A stretch of 64,000 nt of DNA from the NCBI GenBank assembly GCA_028066595.1, contig JALCBJ010000026.1:1-64000 (forward strand). Reading direction: 5' to 3'. Numbering within the stretch: the stretch's first letter is position 1; every line of letters begins with the position of its first letter. The position numbers and the translations under genes were made by a program. The stretch is from Thermoanaerobaculia bacterium. GTDB taxonomy: Bacteria; Acidobacteriota; Thermoanaerobaculia; Multivoradales; J023. A model generated the notes under the pieces. That model did not search any database and was not told where the DNA came from. It was given only the letters and a program-made list of their open reading frames with translations. Shown here piece by piece: positions 36,301 through 45,100 of the stretch.

Positions 36301-38820
36301 GGTCATCGAGGCGTTCTGATCGCCACGTACCTGTTTCTGGCCCTGACGCTGAATGCCCTGCATCGACTGCCCGGTCGCCTGTTCCGATTGGTTCATGACC
36401 GCGCGGTCACCGGCCAGCTGGGAGCGCTCCTCGGCCCGAACCTGCTTGGGCGCCTGATCCGAATGCTCGTGCACCTCGTCGCGGGAGCCCTGCAGGGCTG
36501 AGAAGCGAGGATCGTTCGCCTTCTCCAGCCGCTTCTTGCTCAGCTTCTCTTCGGACATCCGCTTCTCGACGTGCTCCTTGCTGCCGTCGAGACTGACCTC
36601 TTCTCGAGCCATGGGTTCCGGCGCAGCGCGGCGGGCCTTCATCGCACCCACCTCGGGCGCCGGAGGCACCGGTGCCATGTCCGTGGGTTGGCGCGGCGCG
36701 GCGGGCTGCGCAGGCGTCTCGGCTGCGCCGCGGATGTCCTGCTGCGCCGCCGAGGCCTGGGCGCGCGCCCCGCCGACGGTCTGGGCCTTGAGCTCCTGGG
36801 CCCCGCCGTCTTCCTTGAAGTCCTTCATTTCCTCGACGGTGCCAGGAGTGTCCATCGTGCGGAGCTTCTCCTCGACCATCTCGAGGAAGGTCTTCTGCTT
36901 CACCTCCCCCGGCTTTTGCTCGCCCAACGTTTCGGCATGGCTCGCCTGTCCCATGGCCATCGGCTCATTGGCCGGCGACGGCGCTGCCGCCGAGGCCGAG
37001 GCCGCCGCACCGACCGAGGCGGCTCGTCGCGGGCCCGGAAGCGCCGCGGGACCTTCCTGTCGCTTGGCCTCGCCATCGATCTTTTTCTCCACCCCGCGCC
37101 GATTGCGTCGATCTTCGGCCTGTCGCTTGGCAGCCGCAGCAGCAGCACCCGGATCGATCCAGGGTGTCTCGCCACCCGCCATACCCACCACCGTCATCGC
37201 GCCCTCGGCACGGCCCGAGGCCGACCCTCCGGCCTGCGCGCCGGCTTTCGCGGCAGCCTGCTTGCCTTTCTCGGCTTCACCTTTCCCACCTTCGCCTGGT
37301 CCGGCTGCGCCGGCGGCTCCGGCGTCCGGAGAGCCGGTATCGGTGGCGTCAGCGGAGCCTCCCGCTGCCCCGTCCCCACCCGCCTCACCCGAAGCCGGCG
37401 TGGCTTCGGTGGCTGAAGACGCGGTGGTCGCCGTGGTCGCGGCCGAAGCAGAGTCCGCTGCAACCGAGTCGGCGGACTCGCTGTCGCCGGTAGTTGCAAG
37501 AGCTCCGGCCTCGGCTGTCGGCGTGGCAACGCCCGCGGCATCCTGCGCCGCTGTTGGCATGCCGGCAGCTAGCCCGCCCGCCGCCGGCCCGACGGCGGGA
37601 AGCGCCCCTGATCGCGCTCCGGCACTTCGAGCCGCCGGTGGGCCGCCGCCTTGAGGCACCTTGGGCTTGCTCCGGTCGACTCCACCTTGCTGCACCACAT
37701 GAGTGGCTTCGTGAGCCATCAGCTTGGTGTCTTTGGGCGACTCACCTTGGCCCAACCAGATGTTGTTCTTGTGGGCAAACGCCCGCGCTTTCATTCCCTT
37801 CGTGGCCTGCTGTGCTCGGGCGTCGCGATGGACGCGAACCGCACCGAGATCGACGCCCATGCCCTGCTCGAGCTTGCCGCGAACCCCCTCGTCCAGGGGC
37901 TCTCCGGAACCACGGGAGCGGATGGCGGCGCCAGCGATGGCCTCTTTCTCCGCACGTTGGTCGCGAGAACCGGATGTGGTCTTTTCCTGTGCTGGCTCCT
38001 CATCCTTGGACTGTGCAGGCTCGTCTTCAGACTTCGACTGAGCCGGCTCCTCATCCATCGACTGAGCTGGCTCGTCTTCAGACTTCGACTGAGCAGGCTC
38101 CTCATCCTTGCCCTGAGCCGGCTCGTCCTCGGACTTCGACTGCGCGGGCTCCTCGTCCATCGACTGAGCCGGCTCGTCCTCGGACTTCGACTGAGCTGAC
38201 TCCTCATCCTTGCCCTGAGCCGGCTCGTCCTCAGACTTCGACTGCGCGGGCTCCTCCTCCATCGACTGAGCAGGCTCGTCTTCGGACTTCGACTGAGCAG
38301 GCTCCTCATCCTTGGACTGTGCAGGCTCGTCTTCAGACTTCGACTGCGCGGGCTCCTCGTCCATCGACTGAGCCGGCTCGTCCTCGGACTTCGACTGAGC
38401 CGGCTCCTCCTCCTTGCCCTGGGCCGGCTCGGTCTCTGTTTCGTCTGACTTCGTCTGCGCCGCGGCGCCCTCGGGTTCGTCGCACTTCGACTGCGCGGGT
38501 TCTTCGTCACCGGCCATCCGTTGAGCCGCGCCCAGGCCGCCCGGAGGCAAGCGGGAGATCTCGGGCGCGGTCTGTCCGCGATCGACCCGGTCGGCGACGG
38601 AGTCGGCCTCGCGCTCGTAGCGGTCCCCGGCCTTGCCGACGGTCACCTTTCGCTGGACCGCGCCGCCCAACGCCACGGCCGGACCGGAGGCGTAGAAACC
38701 GCCGAGCGAGTCAGTGCGTGCACTGCGGGTGTTGCCCGAGGAGTCCGTGGCACCGGTGGAGCGATGCGGAGACGAGCTCGGCTTCTTGGAGGATCTGTGC
38801 GCTCTCAGAGTGGATGTCAT
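33313..38820 (-). CDS. DUF4157 (eCIS-core) effector with HNH-like nuclease and winged-helix C-terminus
   Basis: 1,835 aa. Residues 138-273 hold eight 17-residue repeats rich in EPAQ. The DUF4157 domain follows (~306-380: GMGVDLGAVRVHRDARAQQ, HEATH at 370-374). About 390-640 is Ala/Gly/Pro low complexity, then coiled coils. A ~350-residue amphipathic/hydrophobic helical domain is encoded at 34.8-35.6 kb (FGWLFGTLASAGIQLP; FNPAGAIIQAVLTIY). It also occurs in the gene at 42115. The C-terminal part carries an HNH-like GHLINHHLGGPGSEPRNIAP (~1565) and two winged-helix-like segments (SRQTVADALTALRSDGM; VWSLTDEGRKRI). DUF4157 marks proteins tied to extracellular contractile injection systems. The nuclease plus DNA-binding end suggests DNA as target. 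Start ATG has GGAGG four bases upstream, directly behind the previous stop. Confidence 0.85.
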   Translation of the reverse strand: MTSTLRAHRSSKKPSSSPHRSTGATDSSGNTRSARTDSLGGFYASGPAVALGGAVQRKVTVGKAGDRYEREADSVADRVDRGQTAPEISRLPPGGLGAAQRMAGDEEPAQSKCDEPEGAAAQTKSDETETEPAQGKEEEPAQSKSEDEPAQSMDEEPAQSKSEDEPAQSKDEEPAQSKSEDEPAQSMEEEPAQSKSEDEPAQGKDEESAQSKSEDEPAQSMDEEPAQSKSEDEPAQGKDEEPAQSKSEDEPAQSMDEEPAQSKSEDEPAQSKDEEPAQEKTTSGSRDQRAEKEAIAGAAIRSRGSGEPLDEGVRGKLEQGMGVDLGAVRVHRDARAQQATKGMKARAFAHKNNIWLGQGESPKDTKLMAHEATHVVQQGGVDRSKPKVPQGGGPPAARSAGARSGALPAVGPAAGGLAAGMPTAAQDAAGVATPTAEAGALATTGDSESADSVAADSASAATTATTASSATEATPASGEAGGDGAAGGSADATDTGSPDAGAAGAAGPGEGGKGEAEKGKQAAAKAGAQAGGSASGRAEGAMTVVGMAGGETPWIDPGAAAAAAKRQAEDRRNRRGVEKKIDGEAKRQEGPAALPGPRRAASVGAAASASAAAPSPANEPMAMGQASHAETLGEQKPGEVKQKTFLEMVEEKLRTMDTPGTVEEMKDFKEDGGAQELKAQTVGGARAQASAAQQDIRGAAETPAQPAAPRQPTDMAPVPPAPEVGAMKARRAAPEPMAREEVSLDGSKEHVEKRMSEEKLSKKRLEKANDPRFSALQGSRDEVHEHSDQAPKQVRAEERSQLAGDRAVMNQSEQATGQSMQGIQRQGQKQVRGDQNASMTKEEAERQGISDAIEEKYQAVEEKVQGKLKWLDGEVDRLFEAGEENARMEFEDYVASEMRSWKLRRYGSRAAIPVIGLVVSAGTWAYDKLRGIDHFPEVQDIFKYGREKYLKGLRTTIVSIAEVVEKELAWCQTEIGKARDDIRCFVAGLPKKLQKVGAETAADVFAKLDDLKDGVEAKKEELVDKLVERYKASREKIDARIEEMRAENRGLVEKFVDKLKAVLEAIDNFRKKLLGILSKARDVIEDILDDPIGFLKNLLKAVKKGFNQFKENIGTHLKKGVFGWLFGTLASAGIQLPKDFSLKSIVGLILQVLGITYDRMKQKLSKLIGPRATAVLEKVTGYLSTLFREGPAGLWKEIKSDLGDLKEFVLGQIKEWLITKIVKAAVTKIVSMFNPAGAIIQAVLTIYNLVMFFVERIDQILQLVKSVVDALAPIVKGQIAQAANAVEKAMGAAVPVIISFLARLLGIGGIAGKIQKIIKKVQRRVDRAIDKALKRIVAKFKGVVGKGKALGKKALAKGKAAAKKLFEWWKIKKKFKQGKESHSVYFKGKGKDAKLMRASEVKPLDQYIQDIENKIKTKEGLPDADRQKYLRWTGLASRLQEKIYKEKTRWSASQGKDVSKYYGPKGGEEISKLMRALAVALSKIPAEFAGPEEEGVLARPTSTPIRYPETQPTTFVDPSDGTSKTSTDGKKAVVETRSVDPGANAGSRAEDNSHLMKAIRKLRGSTVIAGHLINHHLGGPGSEPRNIAPIPPTANAAMKDPEGDGKSMILKENRVIRYEVEMGYGQPTGKTDLDKVLPSSFSAKIEEKVFKPGKKPANLEEEKAAKRDPENWKGKGSPTSYGPTSIGAFTQDPPPPNLGAGAAAVMRALSNKDSTVVELMADSAVSSILTSRQTVADALTALRSDGMVETTGRQAIREIATGGRAFLADETKKTKPIWRILDVIRDKPSRDSTIASAVDRSQSAVRTTISEQGGGLVNSIKGVWSLTDEGRKRIS
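38002..38409 (-). repeat. Eight in-frame 51-bp repeats in the DUF4157 gene
   Basis: The unit encodes EEPAQSKSEDEPAQSMD with SMD, SKD, GKD or SME at its end. The 17-aa period is kept without frame loss. The stretch is acidic, proline/glutamine rich and should be an extended flexible spacer between the N-terminus and the DUF4157 domain. Such a tract is prone to copy-number change. Confidence 0.9.
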
Positions 38821-38830
38821 GGCGCCTCCG

Positions 38831-41800
38831 TCAGACGACTTCGTCGATCAGCTGCTTGAGCAGCGCCGAAGGTTCGATCTCGGGCTCGGTGAACTCAACG
38901 TCCGAGAGCGAAATGTTGAACGGCTGGCCTTCGCGATAGTGAATCGGGAAGGAAATTCCGAATTCGAGGTTGGAACCGATCTCTTTCTTGGCGAGCGCCC
39001 AGTTCTTGCGGTAGAGCTCGATGGTGTCGACCACGATGTCGGCTTCCACCAGAGCGAAGCCCGTGAGGTCGACGGTGAGCTTGGGGCGAGCCTTGATCTC
39101 GCCTTCCGCCTCGAGGTCGATCCCTTGACTCGGAGTCCAGCTGACGGTCACACCCGCCTTGGCCTCGCCCTCTACTCCCAGCTCGCCGCCCACTTCGAGA
39201 CCGAGTTGGGCGCTCACCACCGGGATACCGGCGCCCAACGAGCCTCGTACCGAAAGCCGCACACCCGCATCGGCAGGAACCACGAAACGAGCCTTGCCCG
39301 TCACGGTGGTGGCCGACTCGTCGGACGGGTTGTAGAAGACTTCTAGAGAGAGCTGGTCGAGCTTGCCGGGACCGATGCCCGCATGGACGCCGAGGGAGCC
39401 GGTGATGTTGGCGAAGATGCCGATTCGCTGACCAGCCACCGACACGCCGACGATCGGGATGTCGACACCGATCGACAGCAGCTCTTTCTCGACCTTCTTT
39501 TCGGGAAAGATCTCGAGTGCATCGGGAAGAGAGACCTTGCCCTTGACCTCGATCTCACGGCTGGGAAGTATGTTGATACCGGCCGTACCCTGAAGCCAGG
39601 GCGCAATCTTCAGCGTGACGGTGCCAGAGCCGTAGGGGATGAGCTCGGCATCTGGCGACTCCTTCTTCACCCCGGCCTTGAGCGAGCCGTCGAGAAGACC
39701 TTTCTTGTAGCCCACCTTGGCACTGGCGTCGAAGGCACCGTCGTCATACGTGGCGTCGACACTCGCGTCGATACCCGGGATGTCGAGGTCGGCGGAACCC
39801 GAACCATGGACTTTGTATCCCCCGTCACCCTTCATCACCTTGACGGTGATGCTGCCGCCCTTGATCGCCGGCGCTTCGCTCGAGAAGTCGAGCTTGCCAC
39901 CGATCTCGAGTCCTTCGCCTTCTTTGTATGCGGCGGACAATGTGCCCGAGCTGACGGCGGGAATCTCGGGCGTGACTTCCCCCGTGGCACGCCAGTCCTT
40001 GTCCTGGATCTCGATTTCGATCGACGCCGATTCGATACCTCGCAGCTTGCCCTTGGCGACGGTCAAGGTGCCTTTGCCGTCGAGCTTGCTGTTCTTGTAG
40101 TTGACCGTCACCTCTGCCTGGTCGAACAGCTCGGTGTCGAAGTCGAACTTGCCGGAGAGAGAGAAGTCCCCGGAGGAGCCACCAGCTCCGCGGATCTCGC
40201 CTTGGCCGACCTTTTCGACCTCGAACAGCACGTCACCAGTGATCTCCAGGCCCTTGCCGCCGACGCCGATGCGCAAGCTCGACTCGGAGACCTGGATCGG
40301 TCCCGGGAAGTCGAAGTCAGAGGCGGTAAACGTCTTGCTGAGCGTTACGTCGTTGCCGACGACGGAGAGCTCGATCCCAACGTTCTTGATGAGCGGCACC
40401 GTGGGCATCACCCGGCCACGGACGATCAGCCCCCGCCCGGACTCCAAGCTGACCTGCTCGATCTCGATCGGCGACAGTGGTTTGAACTTCAGCTTGGAGA
40501 TCTGAGACTCGATTCCGGAGCCACTTACATAGCCGCCGTACTCCACACCACTCTTCTTCGACAACGTCGCAGTGATCGGCTGCTCGTCCAGGAACCGGTT
40601 GCCTCGGAACGCGACGCCGGTGACCGTGCCTCCGCCTCCTGGTGTGTAGGTCACCGTTCGCACTTCGAAGTTGTCGTAGAACTTGAAGTTCCCTTCGGCA
40701 GAGGTCTGCTGCGGACCCCACGGCACGTGGAACAGCTGACCGCCGGTCGCCGAGGTGAAGATGGAGAGCTGCGTTTCGCTCCCGCGGACGGTCTCGATCT
40801 CGCGCTCGGTCATCTTCCGCAAGAGGTTGGTGTGGGCACCGCGAGTGATCTGCCCCTTCTCCCAGAACTGTCCAGGCGCGCCGGCCACCGGCAGTCCGGG
40901 CGCGAGCTTCTCGAACGTCACGGATTCGTACTCGCCCTTCACCTCGGCCAGGGTCGGTGCGTTGGAACCGAGCTCCTTCTCCGCCTCGGACAAGAAATCG
41001 CTCAGCGTGTCGTCGACTTCGTTGGCGATCTTGGATCCCGAGCTGCGGTTGGCGCTCGCATCCCAGAGCCAGTAGTTGCCTGGATCGTCCGGCCCGCTGA
41101 GCTGATGTTCCTGGATGTGGTCGACGTCGAAGGAGTGCTCGGTGCCGCCGCGATTCCAGCTCGGTCGACGCGCCCTGCCCTTGATCTGAGAACGGGTTCC
41201 GATCAAGTGGAAGTTCGCCTGCCGCGACTTCAAGTAGTAGCTCGATTTGCCGGCCACCTTGAGCGGCGAAACGCCCTCGAGCATGGCGTCGATCTTGGCG
41301 TCGGAGCCGCCTTTCACCGCCTTGTCCCACTTCTTGCGCTGGCTGGTGCCCCGCGAATCGCCTCCCGAAGGCGCCGCGCCGGTCGAACCTCCGGAACTCT
41401 TCCGCAGTTTGAACGGCGGGTAGTTCATCTTCCTCGCCTTTGCGGTAGGGACCTTGAGCTGCTTCAGGACGACTTTCTTCGTATCCGTGTCGATCGAGGA
41501 GCCGCCTTTTTCGTACTTGGTCTTTTCCTCGGTATCGTCGTCGGGCGTGAGCTGCACCGCCGCGGCGGCGGGAGGCCCAGCATGGGTCACGGCGGCCGTC
41601 GCGGCGGGCGTCGTGGCACCCTGCTGCACCACATGCGTTGCTTCGTGGGCCAGGAGCTTTAGGTCCGATGCGGACTCGCCCTGCCCCAGCCAGATGTGGT
41701 GGCGATGTGTAAACGCGCGAGCACTGAGTGCTGAGGAGGCACCGTGGGCGGCAGCGTCGTCATGAACGCGCACGTGCCCGAGATCCCGGCCCAGTCCGTG

Positions 41801-42007
41801 CTCCAAGCGCCGGCGCACCGAGGGCTGCAATGGCATCCCGACCCCACGTTGGTGGATCGCTCGTTCAGCGTCATATGTCGCGCGGCTTCGCGACCGGGCC
41901 GTCACGTCGTGACCGGCCGCCGGTACCGCAGGCCGCGGCCCCGCCGATGGCCGACGCAGACGCTGTCGCTCGCGCCTCCGGCGGGGCGTGCTTCCCGGTT
42001 TTGGCAC
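38831..42007 (-). CDS. DUF4157 effector with HNH-like motif and a long beta-rich C-terminal region
   Basis: 1,058 aa. A basic, disordered N-terminus is followed by DUF4157 (~55-135: GLGRDLGHVRVHDDAAAHG; HEATH in KLLAHEATHVVQQG). An HNH-like segment lies near residues 290-325 (FDVDHIQEHQLSGPDDPGNY with Asn/His ligands). The remaining ~650 residues are repetitive beta strands (GGKLDFSSEAPAIKGGSITV and similar) and close with a soluble tail. I do not recognise the beta region; it could be a beta-solenoid or large barrel-like scaffold. The start is a GTG with GGAGG five bases upstream. The gene is 10 bases before the next DUF4157 gene and surely in the same operon. Confidence 0.82.
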   Translation of the reverse strand: MPKPGSTPRRRRERQRLRRPSAGPRPAVPAAGHDVTARSRSRATYDAERAIHQRGVGMPLQPSVRRRLEHGLGRDLGHVRVHDDAAAHGASSALSARAFTHRHHIWLGQGESASDLKLLAHEATHVVQQGATTPAATAAVTHAGPPAAAAVQLTPDDDTEEKTKYEKGGSSIDTDTKKVVLKQLKVPTAKARKMNYPPFKLRKSSGGSTGAAPSGGDSRGTSQRKKWDKAVKGGSDAKIDAMLEGVSPLKVAGKSSYYLKSRQANFHLIGTRSQIKGRARRPSWNRGGTEHSFDVDHIQEHQLSGPDDPGNYWLWDASANRSSGSKIANEVDDTLSDFLSEAEKELGSNAPTLAEVKGEYESVTFEKLAPGLPVAGAPGQFWEKGQITRGAHTNLLRKMTEREIETVRGSETQLSIFTSATGGQLFHVPWGPQQTSAEGNFKFYDNFEVRTVTYTPGGGGTVTGVAFRGNRFLDEQPITATLSKKSGVEYGGYVSGSGIESQISKLKFKPLSPIEIEQVSLESGRGLIVRGRVMPTVPLIKNVGIELSVVGNDVTLSKTFTASDFDFPGPIQVSESSLRIGVGGKGLEITGDVLFEVEKVGQGEIRGAGGSSGDFSLSGKFDFDTELFDQAEVTVNYKNSKLDGKGTLTVAKGKLRGIESASIEIEIQDKDWRATGEVTPEIPAVSSGTLSAAYKEGEGLEIGGKLDFSSEAPAIKGGSITVKVMKGDGGYKVHGSGSADLDIPGIDASVDATYDDGAFDASAKVGYKKGLLDGSLKAGVKKESPDAELIPYGSGTVTLKIAPWLQGTAGINILPSREIEVKGKVSLPDALEIFPEKKVEKELLSIGVDIPIVGVSVAGQRIGIFANITGSLGVHAGIGPGKLDQLSLEVFYNPSDESATTVTGKARFVVPADAGVRLSVRGSLGAGIPVVSAQLGLEVGGELGVEGEAKAGVTVSWTPSQGIDLEAEGEIKARPKLTVDLTGFALVEADIVVDTIELYRKNWALAKKEIGSNLEFGISFPIHYREGQPFNISLSDVEFTEPEIEPSALLKQLIDEVV

Positions 42008-42013
42008 CTAGTG

Positions 42014-42018
42014 CCTCC
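42014..42018 (-). promoter_or_regulatory. Ribosome-binding site deciding the GTG start
   Basis: GGAGG on the minus strand stands six bases before the GTG at 42007. The 107-base gap to the preceding gene contains no other good site. Confidence 0.6.
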
Positions 42019-42114
42019 ACTGGGTAAAGGAGAAGATCCAGCGGTCGCCACGATCAGCCCTATGTGAGTGATCGCCGCGAGTCACGCATGGACGCCAGGC
42101 CCGGGGTACGACGG

Positions 42115-45100
42115 TCATGATCGACGCTGCCATTGACCACGAACCTTCTGATATCCGACCGGGGAGTCTTCGGTGTTGACCGCCGAGCTACTGGGAAGGC
42201 CAGGCCTGGAATGGACCTTGACATGAACCGGACCCTTCAGCTGCCCGGCCTTGACCGACTTTCCCCTGAACAGCACGTACTGCTCCACATTGGCCCGAAC
42301 CTTGTCGTGATTCGTTTTCGGGATCGGCCAAACATTCTTGGGACCGTCCTTACCACCCAAAGCCCGATCCCGAACGTGATCGATCTCGTAGAGCTCTTCA
42401 TCGCGGTCGGGTTGGATCCTGGATCCTCCATATTCGAGCGAAACTTCGACGATCGGTATGTCGCGGTCTCGTTTCACACCAAGTTTGGCTCTCACTTTTC
42501 TATTGAATCGGCTGCTAAACAGCGTCTTCGACTCTGTATCGCCCTCCACTTTCCAGGAGATGCCGGTTGGGTTCAGATAATTCGGATCCGGCATGATCGC
42601 TGGCGGCAAACCACCGCTGACTTGTTTCTGGTCGATCGAAACATAGTCAGACGGTCGCTTCCACCATTTGATGCGCACTGGATCTCCCGCCGTCCCCTGG
42701 AACTTGTCCTGATCGCTCAGACTCTCGAGTCCCTGCGACGCCTGTGCACCAAGATACGGCTCATCCATCGAGGCGCCCGGACCTATCGGAGTGCCTCCAC
42801 CGGGAATACTTGCCGTTCCATCGACGACAACATGGGGTTTATCGGTCAGAATATCTCCAAGCGAAGAGACCGCGCCTTTATATAAAACATACTGCTTCTG
42901 AGTCGCATTTGCCGCCCGGTTCTTGGCAGCGGTGAGATACCATGCATTTCTTGTTTCATCTCGAACTCCGGCGCCTTCGGCGAGCGCTTGATCGCGGATA
43001 TGGTCAACGTGTACCTTGGCCTCTTCTGACCGCAACTGTGTACCACCGGCGTCTTCCACGGATCCGACCTGTTTCAGTGATTGATTGATTCTCTCGGAAT
43101 GACTCTTGGATGCCTTTCTCGCGCCGACAAGCCAACTAGTGCTGGGCGGATTCAAGTTATCGGTGTCGACCTTCAAGCTGTAGTCACCACCCCGGGCGGG
43201 ATTCGGAACGGCGAGCGAAGTTCCTCCATCGATCGAGTACATGGTCACCTTGCCACCGGTACTTTCGACACGAATCTTTGCGTACGCTTCCGCGGTCTTG
43301 TACCAGTTGATGAGCACCGGATCCTGTTCAGTCCCCTGGCCTGCGCCGCCTTCGTCCAACGACGATTCCATAAGCCCCTGAACTTCACTTTCGGCGCGTT
43401 TTCTCGAAGCGGTTCCGGCGGGTGACTGCGTCCCTTGCTCACTTGCAGGTTGAGATTCCAGCTCGCTTGCCAACGCGTCGGCTCGCCGCTGCTCTGGCTC
43501 CGGAAGGAGTCCGGCGCCAGCCTTCCCTCCGGCTGATTTCCGATTCTTCGAATTCACGGGCGTTTCCTTCGAGGCGACCATCAGGATCGCTCGTCGCCCC
43601 TTCCGCCGATAGAAGAGTTTGTGGTTCTTTCCCTTTCGACTCTTGAAGACTCTCGTAGTCTTCCACCAAGCAACTAGTTTTCCTTTCAGTCGCGAAGCTG
43701 TCGCCTTCGCTTTCCCCCACAGCGCCTTCCCCTTCTTCACCAACCACGAGATCAACTTGTCGAGAGCCCGATTCACTGGCCGCCGGACCGTCTGGACGAG
43801 CTCTTGGATCTTCTTTCCGATGCCGCCCAGCCCTAGAAATCGGGCCATGAAGCTGATGGCCAGCGTCATTCCTGTGGCCAGAGTCTTCTCGATGTACTCC
43901 GAAGCCTTTTGCAGCTTGCCGAACGCAATATCGTGGATGGAGCCGAAGATCGAGACCACGAGCGACTTGATCTGCTCCCACCGGTCAATGAAGAACATCA
44001 CGGTCTTGTAGATGGCCTGGGCCACGGTAAACAGAGCTCCCGCCGGGTTCATCATCGCCAGCAGCCGGGTCACCGCTGCACCCACGACGCGCACCACGAC
44101 CCAGTCACGGATCTTGCCGATCACCAGGTCTCGCAGGTTGCCCAGGGACTGCTGTACCTTCTCCCACAGCGCCGCCGGCCCCTTCTTCGCGAACTCCCCG
44201 AAGAAGCCGAGCGAGCGTTCGAGCAGTTCGATGACCTTGGCTGCCTTGGGACCGAGCTTCTTTGTCAGCTTGGCCTTGACGTTGTCGTAGGTCAGACCCA
44301 GAACTTCCATCACGAGACCGAAGACTCCCCTTGCATCGAGCTTCTGCGGCAGGTTGATGCCGCCGCTGCTCACGGTGCCCATCAACCAACCAAATACCGC
44401 ACCTTTCAGGTGCTTGCCGAGGTTCTTGCCGAACCGACCGAATCCCTGCCCTATCGCGTTCAAGAAGTTGGTGATGAACTGACCTGGATCGTCGACGATC
44501 TTGGTGAAGACCTTGCGAGACTTCTGGAAGACCGCCAGCACCTTCTGACTGGCCGAGCCGGCCAGGCGTAGCGCCCCCTCCAGGATGAGCTCCTTCAGCT
44601 TCGCCTTGGCGTTGCCGAGGAAACGGAGAATACGGTTCCAGGTCGGCCCGAATATCTCCTGAATGAGAGACTTGTTCTTCCAGACCGCCAGCCAGTGTGC
44701 ACGACTCCGAAACTCCTCCAGCAGCTTCTCGATACCGCTCCAGGTGATGCCCAACTTCTTGAACTCACCGTCGAGCCAAGAGCCCGCCTTCTCGGCTACC
44801 TTGGCTTTCTTCAACTGCTCGAACCAGACGGGGCCTAATACCGGGATCAGACCCAACGCCGCTTCGAGCAGTTTGAGGCCGGTACGCTGAACCGCCTTGC
44901 CGGTAATGGGGCTTCGTCCGAGGATCAGGACGATCAGGTTGTAGCCCGGGATATAGCTGGCGACCTTCTCCAGCAGACCCGAGAACGACAGCTTCTGGAC
45001 CTTGGGCCCGGTCTTGGTTACCGCAACTGGTGCAGTACCCACGGCGCGGCGGGTTCCCGTACCCTGTTGCAGGACATGCGTCAGCTCGTGGGCCATCAGC

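Noticed and set aside
38002..38409. CRISPR array
   Set aside because: Repeats are directly adjoining, in frame and coding, without spacers; the same holds for 55634-55822.
37494..38939. 481-aa plus-strand frame, Pro/Thr/Arg rich repeats
   Set aside because: Antisense of the EPAQ repeats and DUF4157 N-terminus; composition only mirrors the real gene.
39383..41662. 759-aa plus-strand frame
   Set aside because: Antisense to the 1,058-aa DUF4157 gene, whose frame has clear motifs and start; the long open frame follows from high GC.
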